Assembly: GCA_023374025.1 (NCBI GenBank)
Contig: SIJG01000107.1
Coordinates: 352,966-416,965, forward strand
Length of the DNA: 64,000 nt
Source of the DNA: Heterodera schachtii
Taxonomy: Eukaryota > Nematoda > Chromadorea > Rhabditida > Heteroderidae
Reading direction: 5' to 3'
A program made the translations under genes and the position numbers. Below, piece after piece: positions 54,205-64,000 of this stretch (its first letter is position 1; each line of letters starts with the position of its first letter). The notes below the pieces were generated by a model that ran no database searches, was not told where the DNA came from, and worked only from the letters and a program-made list of their open reading frames with translations.

Positions 54205-54880
54205 AGTCCCCTTTTGGTGTTTCGTTTTCCCGGCGGAAGACCAAAAAGAGGCGCTAAAAAATTTCAACACATATTTCTTAATTCGCCATTTCATTAAAAT
54301 TTTACCATTTAAATTAAATAATTTTTATTTTTTTTCAAAATACAATTACTATCCATTAATTAATGGTTTAATTTAGGGTAGGTCGGGACCGGGATTTTTC
54401 GGGCTGAAAAACCGGGACTTTTGGGCTGGAAAAATCGGGAAAAAGCCGGAATGGAATTTCCCGGTCCCGGTCAAAACTGGTCAAAACTGGGACTTAGGTA
54501 CTCAGTTGTCCGTGTGTTGGTCCCGGTCCCGACCTACCCTAATTTATTCATCAGAATAATTCTTATGTATTATTTCCCATTTTCCCAGTTCATGTTCATC
54601 AGACCAAATTAAAAATGCATAAAAGTGTAAAAAAACAATTTGTGGAATTTGCTATGGCTTTTCAATGAATGATTGATTCATTAGTCAACTACCCTTTCGC
54701 CAATTCGCCCGTCCCCTCAAATCATTTTCTATCCATTTTTTGTGGCCATTCACCCATCATAAATTTATAAATTTTATTTTCAAAAATCATTTAATTACTT
54801 GGGGAATGTTTGACGGATACCTCCGAATCCTTCAGATCCCCAATTAATACATAGTGATGGCTCGAGACCGATAAATTCGA
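54205..54880 (+). repeat. Orphan 5' flank of the small secreted gene family
   Basis: CCCCTTTTGGTG..., TCAGACCAAATTAAAAATGC, AATTTGCTATGGCTTTTC and CACCCATCATAAATTT follow the order of 34130-34610 and 21000-21350. The gene itself is missing. At about 54880-54975 the sequence switches to the 3' flank of the F-box-like array. Confidence 0.75.
54375..54540. mobile_element. 166-bp MITE, AGGGTAGGTCGGGACCGGGA ends
   Basis: Left end AGGGTAGGTCGGGACCGGG pairs with right end CCCGGTCCCGACCTACCCT. Flanks are AATTT on both sides. The inside is full of CGGGA/AACTGG words. A degraded relative lies at 36084-36175. Neither paralogous flank (21.0 or 34.3 kb) has an element here. Confidence 0.75.
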
Positions 54881-55196
54881 GACGCCGGTTCCGTCTCAAA
54901 TATTTTTGGACCCAAATTTTTTTAAATTTCAGAATGTAAACAGAAAGTTGAGATATAATTAACAGTGCTGCCAAAAAAATAGTAAATTTCACAAATTGTT
55001 TGTTTTTTACACATTTTGAATTAAGTCCGAAGGGTTGGCAAAATGGGAATACAAAAGAGAATTAAATAAAAATAATTAATTAAAATTAGAATAAAAAAAC
55101 CCCAACGGCATTAAAGCTTGATCAGAAAAGTCGGTTCGGAATTTTTTGTATATTTTATTTTTAGTTGATTTTATTTGGTTACCTATCTTTCTTCAC

Positions 55197-55445
55197 GGCA
55201 TCCCCACAAAGTGTCCAAGCCACGAAATGTCCAGAAGAGTAAAAACCCACGAAATGTCCAAAAATTTTCAAAATATATAAAAACAAAATTAGTCTAATTT
55301 GGTGTTTTTAGGGTTTTCGGGGTCGTTGAATATGAATATAACCTTTATATTACCCCTTGCCTAACCTTAGGCCCATCGGAACAATAAAAAAAACTCAAAT
55401 TCGAGACTTGGACACTTCGTGGCTTGGACAATTTGTGGGTCAGCG
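55197..55445. mobile_element. 249-bp MITE, perfect 8-bp TSD
   Basis: Flanks TTCTTCAC (55189-55196 and 55446-55453) are identical. The uninterrupted site TCTTTCTTCACTGATCG is present at 39749 and 46727 in the array. Inverted ends CCACAAAGTGTCCAAGCCAC and GTGGCTTGGACAATTTGTGG enclose CCACGAAATGTCC words. The 8-bp duplication fits hAT. Confidence 0.9.
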
Positions 55446-56253
55446 TTCTTCACTGATCGTTTAGTCATTGTCCAGTTCGTTCTGGAAAATTTAAAAAAAA
55501 AGACTAAATATTTAATTAAATTAGGTTTAAATTTTCTCTGAAAATGATTTTGCACCGATAGCCCTCCTAAAATAAGCAAATAAAATTTTTTTGTACAGGA
55601 AAATCACTTAAAACTTGGCCTTTCTTTTGAATTTTCCATAAGAAATTTCTCAAAACCTCAAAATACGAAAAATGAGAATTTTTAGCAAAAACTTCTAAAT
55701 AAATAAGAAAAAGTGTGAAAAGGTCAAAACCCAGCGATATACAGTAAGTGCCCATTTTGGAAAAAAACAGCAGGCCTAACTCAAATCTCGGCAGTTACTT
55801 TTGTAAATTCTTTCTTCCCCCCCCCCCCCTCACTATTCTCAGCCAGCATTTTCATCCATTTTTTGATTTAATTTTAACTAAGCCCCGACATGTTTCGGGG
55901 AATATGAAAGTCGTAAATTGCGCTTGAAATAAGATGGAAAGTATCTTTAAATGAGTTTTTAAGACTTTTTTTGTTCTGGGCTTTTTCTTTTTGTGTTTTT
56001 TTTTAGACTTTTTATGAAAATTTCCTCCCCGACTAAAGTGTTGCTGAATTTTTTCCCCGTTCCCCGACATTTTGTTCCCCGAGGGTTGGGGCTTAACCAT
56101 AATTTTAACCACAAAAATTTAAAATTTTTAGTATTCCACTCGGACAATCCAAACGAAGCTGAGAAAACAAATTGTAATGAATTTTTACATTTTGGGATAT
56201 ATTTTGAAATTTAAAAAATTGTCAATTAAAAAAGGAAATTCAAATTTTTTTTG

Positions 56254-56262
56254 TATATAAAT
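56254..56262 (+). promoter_or_regulatory. TATA box of the fifth, truncated array copy
   Basis: TATATAAAT followed by GCCCTTTTGGAACAGAACAG. The promoter block is intact although the gene behind it is not. Confidence 0.65.
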
Positions 56263-56457
56263 GCCCTTTTGGAACAGAACAGACACATTTAATTCCTTCT
56301 TCTGTCTGTTCACACTCCTCGTCCTTTTTCATTCTCCGATCAATTTATCCTTTTCACTTAATCCATTTTTTGTTTATAATATTTGTTTTTTACTTTTCAA
56401 ATATTCCATTTATACATTTTAATCTCTCGAGTTCGTCAATTGTTAATCGCAACAAAA

Positions 56458-57239
56458 ATGTCGGATAATCCAAACGAAGCTGAGAAACAAATGGAAAAGC
56501 AAATGTAAATAATTTATAAAAATGGCTTTTCCTTTATTCAAAATCAAATCCATCCGCTTTTCAGCTTCATCTCTGGCGACGGATGGCTTTGTGTCTTCGA
56601 TCTATTGCCCCCTCGTCAGCTTGGCCTCCAAATTGCGTTGATCAGCAACCGATTCGACTTCTATGTGGACGAGCATTTTAAGACGCGACGCCGAGCATTG
56701 GGCTTCATCCGAATTTGGCGCAAAATTGGCGAGGATGGCAAAAAGGAGATGGACATCATCGATGCGCGAGGTCAACCGTTGCCAATGCCGACCGAACCAA
56801 TGCCAAACAAAGTGATCGGATTCAACGGAATCGTCATAAAGTAATGTTGAGGCTGGACGATGGTCACTGTTTCAGGGCACGGCACCAAAATTGAGACTGA
56901 AACATCCAATTGCCAGCGATACTCAATCGTCCGACCGCATACAAACAACCAGAAAACGCTTGCGCTAGACCAAATTTAAGTGGATCATGTTTAAGCACTT
57001 TGTCTTAAAGAGAATGCAAATATTGGCATTGGACGACTGAGTACCGGTGGCACTTGGACATTTCAGTCTCGGTTCCTTTAATTCGGTTAAAATTGTTGCT
57101 TCATCTCTAAATGGCATCATTCTTCCCTAATTTTAAGCTACTTGGACCGCAATGTGATGGCATTTCTCCACCATTTTGACCGTCTGTTCACCGCCTGTGG
57201 CTGTCCATCAAAACGAATTGTGACCGCCTCTTGGAGTTT
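56458..57239 (+). pseudogene. F-box-like family, array copy 5, truncated
   Basis: Exon 1 (56458-56504) and exon 2 (56565-56840) are intact and read MSDNPNEAEKQMEKQ and FISGDGWLCVFDLLPPRQL. Exon 3 starts at 57138, with its acceptor changed from TTTTCAG to TTTTAAG. A 4-base deletion (GTGGCTGTCC versus GTGGCACTTTGTCC) shifts the frame near 57200, and homology stops at about 57239. The following sequence (57305-57400) is the same junction DNA as after the fourth copy. Confidence 0.88.
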
Positions 57240-58440
57240 CATTTTTTCCCAAATCACATTTATTTTTTGAATCATTTAATGAACTTTTTTTGGATTTAAA
57301 AAAATGTCGACATTTTTTTAATTAGGTAAAAAAATAAAAACCATAGGGGGCAAATTTTTTGTCCAATCCGCTGCGGAACCCACAAATTCAAATTTCCAGC
57401 GATTTGTTTAGAAATTTTTTAATTTTTTGGACCAAAAACTCCACTTTAAAAGAGGGGGCCGTTCTAATAAAGTATCCTTTGAAAAATGTCCAAATTCAGA
57501 CCAGGCAGGCGTTATATATTTTAATCTGTTTCCACTAATTTCCGCAATGCACTTATAGAGGTTGAATAAATAGAGGCAGTTAAAGACCAAATTTTCTCCA
57601 AATGACGAACCATTTATAAATAGAAGAAAAACTTCATTAAAAATTTTACCCATAATTTTGTTTTTCTAACCAACTGTAATACCATACTCGCTCGATAAAA
57701 CCCCATGGGCTTCTTTGTTCAACGCCCCTCCAAGGACGGGGGGGGAGTATATTCGAGAGTGGGATTCTAATCGAGCAAGTTCGTTGTGTAACTTTGATGC
57801 TTTGTGATAAAATAAATTATATTTTAAATATACTATATTTATTATCTTTTGTCCATGTGCCCCCCCCCCGCCCCTCCCAAATTTCCGTTGCATCATCCGC
57901 CAAATTGGGTGGGGAGAGGGGGGCGATTGGTGGGCCACCCAGCCGAATTCCGTGGCGAAAAAACTGCTGCTACTGATTAGCGGGGACAGAAAAACGAGGC
58001 GAGCGGATGGCGGGCGAGATTGTGTGTTAGAAAAACATTCTGCCGTGTGGAGTCTGTCCGACATTCGTCCCATTTTCTTTTAGTCCATCTGCTGGCGGAG
58101 GCACGGGGGAGTGATAAAGCGGAGAAGCCACGGGAGAGAGAGAGACAGAGAGAGAGAGGGGGGGGGGGGGGGGGGGGAGGGGAGGGGGATTTGGAAGGAA
58201 AAGCATTGGATGGAGGAGGAAAGCATTGAACGAATGAGGAAAGCATTGGGTGGTGGAGAAAATGCATTGAAGGGGGGGGGGGGGGGGGGGGGGGGGGGAG
58301 GAAAAGCATTTGCCTGGCGGTCTAAGAAGCAATGAGCGAATAAAAAGAGAGCACTATGATAAGAGAGTGCCGGGAACGGAGGGAGCGGATGAGGGGGAAA
58401 AGGGGAAAACTGCTGCTTCTTCGGGGCGGCCCGGCCATTA
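57240..58440. other. Junction DNA, then GC-rich region
   Basis: 57305-57400 repeats 47810-47905. 57840-58420 is GC-rich with poly-C/poly-G runs. Open frames on both strands are compositional. This could be a promoter or CpG-rich region for the ankyrin gene, but I see no defined signal. Confidence 0.45.
58158..58302. repeat. Poly-G and GA tracts
   Basis: G runs of about 20 at 58158-58177 and 58272-58298, with GAGAGA and four spaced AAAGCATTG words (58201, 58220, 58240, 58305). G-quadruplex formation is possible. Confidence 0.85.
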
Positions 58441-59496
58441 ACTACACCAACGGTTAGTTAGTTGCCCAGTCAACACAATTCTTCACCAATTCTTTTTGTT
58501 TAAATGCTAATCCAAGGCTTCCATTGTTTTTTGTTTTCCAAAAATAACACAAGATGCTTAAAATTAAAAAATTTGACCCTAAAAAATTCGGCTTTTCCAC
58601 AAAACATTTTCTCTGGCGAAGAACATTTTGTTATTATTCAATCTTTCGGTATTAAAATTTAATTTTTCGTCACGTTTTAAAAAAATGTATATTTGTGAAA
58701 ATTTTGGAATGTTTAAAATTTTTTTAAAGAAATATGATCACTAAAATAACGAAAAAACATCAAAAATATAATTTCAAGTGAAAGCCATAGGACATGCATA
58801 ATAATTCAAGGGATTTCCGAGCTCAATGATCATAAATATGACATTCATTTCAGACAACCCAACCCCTTATCTGATTTGAACAAAATGTTGAAAATTTTTT
58901 GATTCGAAATATCTTTTTGTTATTACGATCCCTGCTTTAGCAACACCTCGTCCATCAGTGAAAAAAAATTTTGTTGACCCAAAAATTAACCAACAACAAA
59001 CTTCGTCTCATCTGTCGCATCGATGGCAAAATTTTGCGGCAACAATGCCGGTTGTTGGCTGTCCATATTTTTGTGCCTTGCACTATTACAGTTTTTCGAC
59101 AATGTTACGGTAATTGACAGGAATGTCATCCGCTCTGGACATTTGGCCACCCATATACTTAATAATCCCAACTTTTAATCCTCAGATTTTTGGGCTTTCC
59201 CTCTGGTGCCATTGCGATTCGTAGAATGGGTGGTTCGTATAATTTTTTTTTCAATTAAAACATATCTTTTTTAATATTATTCTTAATTTTTTTTCTCAAA
59301 AAGCTTAAATAAACTTGAAAAAACACGCAGAAAAAATTAGCAAAATTTTTTTTAATTTTTACGAGGTAAAAAATCATTTAGAATGTTAAAATTCTAGAGT
59401 TTAAATGAAAAAAGTCATTTAATATAGAATTTATGCACTCTTAGAAATAGGGATAGATGAGCGTATATCTCTGTTCAATTCCCTCCCAATCATCAG
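58441..59496. other. Unassigned; possible upstream exons of the ankyrin gene
   Basis: A 51-codon frame at 59023-59178 (MAKFCGNNAGCWLSIFLCLA, then QFFDNVTVIDRNVIRSGHLA) looks coding-like. It is followed by a TCCTCAG acceptor and FPSGAIAIRRMGG. I could not identify it or connect it by splicing with confidence. Confidence 0.3.
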
Positions 59497-62253
59497 ACCG
59501 ATCGCTCGGCTGATCAGCAAAATCAGCAGCATTTTGCACTGATTACCAGCAAATTTTTCGACTTTGTCTACGACCGTGAAGCGGACAATTTGCGCTCATT
59601 GCTAAATGTGCTGGACGGTGAACAGTTGAGCAGCTTGCTGTACATGCAATACGCGCCGAACGGCACGGAAAAGCGGCTGACTCCGCTGATGATTGCGGTG
59701 GTGATGAACGGCGTGGACATTGGCACCGTTTTGGCATGTGCAAATGGGTTGAATTCCGACCACAATTCCGACTTAACCGGCCCCAATTTCTGTTTTCCGA
59801 CACGCTGATCCCCGTTGTGCAACTTTCTCATTCTCCTATAGTTGTCCTTAGAGTATAAATGTGCCAAATTTCAATCTCCGAAATGGCGACCCCACGAAAT
59901 TTGTCCGTTGCCTAAATCCCTCCCTCTGTCCCTGTTGGTGGCACTTTTGGAATTTTCCCATTTTATCATACATGGATGCCGTCAAAATCCTATTGTCACA
60001 AAACCCAACATTTTTTTGTCCCGAATCCCGGCTTCCATCCTGACCGAATCCCGAGATTATTACGCCACTCGAAACCCGACTCGACAATTTTCTCGACCCG
60101 CGGAAACCCTAATGCGTACGCTTATCCTTTTGTTTATTTGTCCATATTTTACAGTTAGAGAAGGGAGCCGATCCGCACCAAATGTGCCTTAGGAAAATCA
60201 ACGACATTTACAAATTTTGTAAGTAAATTTTTATTGTTGGACGATGTCAAAGGGAATGAATGGATGGCATCGAGACTGGGATTTCATTTTCAATAATTTG
60301 TTGGGACCCGACTGGGCCGGGATCGCAAAATTTTTGACCAAAATTCCACCATTTTTTCCGGAATGATCAAAGCGAAAGCAGGGATTTCGAAGCTCAGTCC
60401 AAAAACCGGGAGCTCTAATCCTGTATAATTTTACTGTAAATCGTTTCCTAATTTTACTGGGGTTGTTTGGGTTTCATACTTTTAAAATTGTACTAGGAAC
60501 CAAAATAGTGGGATTTTGGGATTATCCCATTTCGGAACTTGGATCTCGTGTTAGCATTTTACAAAATTGTCCAACTCCATGCAAATCTTAATAAGTTTTG
60601 TGTTTGCCAGATGCCACCCCCCTTTGGGTTGCCGCATCGTACGGCCATTTGGAGTTTTGCCGCCTGCTGCTCGCGCACGGTGCCGATGTCGACTTGGGCC
60701 TGGAAGAAGGCGGCACACCGCTGATGGCGGCATGCGACGCGGGGCACATTGACATTGGTCGGTTCCAGGACTGCATGTAACCGAATTTCAATTAAGTAAA
60801 TCCGCAAGCTTAATTATGGAATTTTCCAGTTAGAAAATCAATAATACGTAATTACGGAGACGGGGGAATAGCGAGTTTTGGAAAAAATTCATTCAATAGA
60901 AAATTTACGCTTAACATCAGTTAGAAGCTTGAAATTTATTAATTTTTAGGTGCATTTTTTAAAATTTTTTCGAAAATTTGTCTTGCGTTTTCTTTTGAGT
61001 CGCGGTAACAAGTGTCCATCTCAAGAATGACCGGAAAATGCGTCAATTGAAAATGTGTATTGAGTGAAGATTTGAAATTTTAAGCGTAGATTGATATGAG
61101 AACAAATTTACAAATAACACAATTATAGTATGCTTGCTTTACAAATATGATGATTTTTCAAAATTTTATTAAACGTTTTGAAATTCAAAAATTGAATTGG
61201 CGAATTCAGAACGAGCTTCTTCTGAAATTTGACCTTTTGTACTTTATTGTTTTAAAAATACAGTATTATACTGTATTGCTGACGCATTTTCCGGAAGCCA
61301 TTTCAAGCATCACTTTTGTAAATTTAATTAATTGTTTTCAGTCATTTTGCTGGTCAAGCATGGGGCGAACATTGAAACTGCGGACGAATTCGGGAATACC
61401 GCGCTGACAATCGCTTTAGCAACGGGACGAGTGGGTTTTTATTTTTCCTCCGTGGGTCGGAAACACTGATCAGAGTTGTGATTTTGCCCTATAAACCGGG
61501 TATTGCCGGGTTTTCGAAATCTGTGCCAGTTTTTGCAAGTGCCGATGTTTTGGAATGCTTTGCCGGATTACTGAACTCATGTGTCCAGTTTTTTGAGTTT
61601 TGGCCATAACATCCATGGTTCCGGTCCGATTTTTATTTTCGAAAAAGGTTCCTCTTAAATGATTCCCGAAAATCGGAGAATTTTCATCCCCGAAGTCTCA
61701 ATGAAGCTAAAACAGAAGAAAATAACTTTTTTTTTTTTGTAAATCTCCGCACAGCCTTTTTAAAATTTTGGAAATATGTGCTAAACCCCAATAAAAATAT
61801 AGAAATCGAACCCTATTTATGAAATTTATTATCTCAAAAAAGATCTTTTTTTAAATATAACCGACCGAAAAATAACTTTTATTTTTTTTCCAGAAAATAT
61901 TTATTTTTTAAATTTATTCACCACAGGTGCCATACATTAATGTATTTAAAAAATTTTCCAAAAAAGCATACATAAAAAAATAATAATTTTTTTTTCTGTG
62001 ATTCTCTTTTGTATCTTTTTTGTGCATTTAGTCGGCCATTGTGCGCTTTTTGGTGAAAAACGGTGCACGCATTGTGCCACAACAGCAGAATGGCGACGGT
62101 AGGGCACCAAAATATTACAGTAGGACGAAACTTTTGTGAATTATTCAATAATAAATAATAATGAAATGGAATTAATTTTATTTTGCCCATTTATATATAA
62201 ATTTAGAGAGTGCTGATGTCATAAACATTGCTTTGGTCAAAAAAGAACTTTGA
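59497..62253 (+). CDS. Ankyrin-repeat protein, FEM-1-like, 5' end unresolved
   Basis: Exons with consistent phases are 60611-60757, 61342-61430, 62032-62098 and 62207-62253 (stop). An upstream exon runs from 59497 to about 59725 (donor uncertain; a GC donor after GVDIG would fit the phase). The first exon has FVYDREADNLRSLLNVLD and RLTPLMIAVVMNGVDI. The next is ATPLWVAASYGHLEFCRLLL with AHGADVDLGLEEGGTPLMAA and CDAGHID. Then come LLVKHGANIETADEFGNTAL and SAIVRFLVKNGARIV. Order and wording resemble FEM-1 proteins, which are ankyrin substrate receptors of CUL2 ligases and act in sex determination in Caenorhabditis. The protein ends soon after the fourth repeat, much shorter than FEM-1 (about 600 residues), so it may be a partial copy. 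Large introns at 59.7-60.6 and 61.4-62.0 kb hold repeat-like DNA. Confidence 0.65.
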
Positions 62254-62547
62254 CGCAGTTTTTAAAGAAGTTGACGCAAAAATCCGATTCAGTTTCTGCC
62301 ATTTTTTTTAATCTTGTTAAATTTAAAAATTTAATTACCTAAGTTGAAACATAAAATTAATTGTTTCTGGCCATTATGTCGTCGTGCACCATATTTTTTT
62401 TTGAAACTTAAATATATTTTAAAATTTTACAGACTAATTGAGAAGATTGAATTAAATAATGTAATAAAATATTAAATTTCGAGGCTTAATGTCCTGATCA
62501 AAATGATCCCAGTTCTTTTATATAATAATATTTAAAATATACAATAT

Positions 62548-62697
62548 TTATAAATCACTGACTTCAAGCAGTTCGGGCGCGGTAAAGCCAATAGCGTATT
62601 GCCCAAAATTTTCCTTTACAATTCCCTTTTTTTGTCCTTCCAAATAATGATAATGAACAGTCGCTAAAAAAAATGAAATAAATATAAAGGACAACAT
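62548..62697 (-). CDS. Small secreted peptide ORF, 49 residues
   Basis: On the minus strand MLSFIFISFFLATVHYHY is a good signal peptide. A 31-residue mature part follows (LEGQKKGIVKENFGQYAIG, then FTAPELLEVSDL) with no Cys. It could be complete, or a first exon. The stretch TTTTTTTTAG inside it could be an acceptor, which is the alternative. It lies just downstream of the coiled-coil gene on the same strand. Confidence 0.4.
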   Translation of the reverse strand: MLSFIFISFFLATVHYHYLEGQKKGIVKENFGQYAIGFTAPELLEVSDL

Positions 62698-62988
62698 TTT
62701 GTTGCATTCCCAATTATTAATTTATGGAAAATAAATCCTTTTATATGGGACTAGAGTTGTATGGTACCGTAAAACCGGGCCCAACCGGGAATTTTAAAAT
62801 TATATCCAAGACTTCTTGGCCCAAAATTTATAAGTGAATTTTCAATTAATTTAATGTTCTCATTTGTTAAATAAAACCAAAAACAAGAATAAACAATGAT
62901 TTTAGAAAAAAACGCTTATGAAAAATTCAAATTTAATACAAAACTAAATTTAAATAATTATTGGAATTACCATCAAAATCGGTCAATT

Positions 62989-63724
62989 TTATAACTTTTT
63001 CCTCCCATTTAATTGTCTTGGCCTCTCTTTTTCCTCTTTGGCTTTTTCCTTCTCGGCTTTGTTTTTTCGTTTAGAAAATAAAAAATTTATTAACTTTAAT
63101 TTTTCCTTTTCTGCTTTTTTTTCTTCCATCTTTGGCAATTCTTCTTCTGTTTTTTCAAATACGATTAAATTTTCGGGCATAAAAGCAAAATGAATCCCAA
63201 CTAAAAACAAACATTGGTTTTAGACTATATAAAAAGTCTAATTAATCTTCGCAATTGAATTGTTAAATGGGGCATTTATCCTAATTAATTAATTACCTTG
63301 GTGAAATTCCACCAGCGGTTTCATAATATCCTTTAGCATCGTTTTAATCTCTTGCCTGACTTTGCTGACTTCTTCTTCTAAATCTAGGGATATTTCCTTT
63401 GCTTTTTTAAGTTCTTCTTCTAAATCTCTGTGGCCAAGCTCTGAAATGGTCACCCATTTTGACCCTTTAATCACTGGGATTGATTTACCAATTGTACCAC
63501 TAAAAATGTATAAATTATTTGTGATTTATTATTCATTTTTAATTATTCTAATTAAATTGTTTTGTTTATTTTTTAATTTACTAGTCAATTAATTTCACAA
63601 AATGTTCATTTGCCGTGTCAATTTCCTTCAATTTTTCTGATGTTTTTATGCTGTTTTCATAATTTCGTCTGTCATTTTCATTATAAGATTTGATTTCGTG
63701 CCATAAAATCTGATTAAAACGCAT
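62989..63724 (-). CDS. Small coiled-coil protein, unknown
   Basis: Exons (minus strand) are 63724-63582, 63499-63297 and 63200-62989, 185 residues. The start MRFNQILWHEIKSYNENDR is the first Met in frame after a stop. An exon might extend further upstream in another frame (acceptor near 63772, TYIGYINENEEA), which would need a frameshift. The middle part has GTIGKSIPVIKGSKWVTI followed by a coiled coil (LEEELKKAKEISLDLEEEVS). The third exon starts VGIHFAFMPENLIVFEKT and ends in a highly charged Lys/Glu tail. No signal peptide, no known domain. Confidence 0.55.
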
Positions 63725-64000
63725 TGTTTCTCGATCGCTTCTTCATTTTCGTTAATATATCCTATGTAAGTCTAAAAGGAAGTTTTGTTAAAGTTATCTC
63801 AAAATTGAATCATTTATTTGTCCATAAAATTCGCCGATATTTATGCCAGTTAAATATGTCAAAATTGTAAAACAATCCTAATTTTGTTCTACCCTACTGA
63901 AAAACTATGCCAAAAGCAGTCAAACTTTCGTAAACACATTGTGGATGAAAATCTTAGCAAGAGTTATTCATAAGTTGAAAATCAGTGAACCGATCAGAAA
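63725..64000. other. Window end, possible upstream exon
   Basis: A minus-strand TTTTAG acceptor lies at about 63772-63777. Otherwise nothing is supported in the last 276 bases. Confidence 0.4.

Noticed and set aside
57666..58335. Frames rich in Pro or Gly around the poly-G runs, including a 135-codon minus frame
   Set aside because: Compositional; no splice pattern or family match.
59842..60192. 116-codon plus-strand frame and a 79-codon minus frame in an ankyrin-gene intron
   Set aside because: The sequence has GAATCCCG/GAAACCCG words like the decayed elements elsewhere; no domain is seen.

Overview
The window is nuclear DNA of an animal that looks like a plant-parasitic cyst nematode (Globodera-like). 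It is AT-rich, with many short introns bounded by GT and TTTTAG-type acceptors. It carries a nematode-type astacin, a Tc5-type transposon, and a tandem family whose proteins open MSDNP..EKQ..EIFIS and end in GLLD..PGPS..QQ. I know that family from Globodera-type genomes as F-box-like proteins. The species assignment is inferred from remembered family signatures; no search was run.

Layout. 1-610 is a satellite. 1.3-9.2 kb holds a broken and an intact copy of a secreted protein with an internally repeated module. 9.2-16.6 kb is an astacin metalloprotease gene. A probable signal-peptide exon (10.9 kb) is separated from the protease exons (14.06-16.26 kb) by a 2.6-kb Tc5-like transposon with long, apparently identical inverted repeats. 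17-20 kb has hAT-type MITEs, two orphan minus-strand exons (one BTB-like) and a 719-base assembly gap. 21.6-36.6 kb has two copies of a small secreted protein gene (first frameshifted, second intact), two broken copies of a signal-peptide plus helix-turn-helix protein, a foldback element, and one divergent, membrane-anchored F-box-like gene on the minus strand.

37-57 kb is a direct tandem array of the F-box-like family with a unit of about 3.4 kb. Three copies are intact (37.4, 40.8 and 44.3 kb). A fourth is reduced to promoter plus exon 1 (47.7 kb), and a fifth is truncated (56.5 kb). Between the fourth and fifth lies a nest: a 5' flank of the small secreted gene family, interrupted by a decayed PIF/Harbinger element, itself interrupted by a recent Gag-only LTR retrotransposon on the minus strand (LTRs differ at one position that I can see). 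57-64 kb holds G-rich DNA, an ankyrin-repeat FEM-1-like gene, a 49-residue secreted peptide ORF and a small coiled-coil protein gene.

The common theme is a fast-evolving accessory region. Several unrelated families of secreted proteins and an expanding F-box-like family are duplicated, broken and separated by mobile elements. Many of those elements can be dated or proven by comparison with an empty site in a neighbouring paralogue. The most unusual signal is a class of about 381-386-bp palindromic elements with 9-bp target duplications. They share a core, but each copy carries a different doubled word at its ends.
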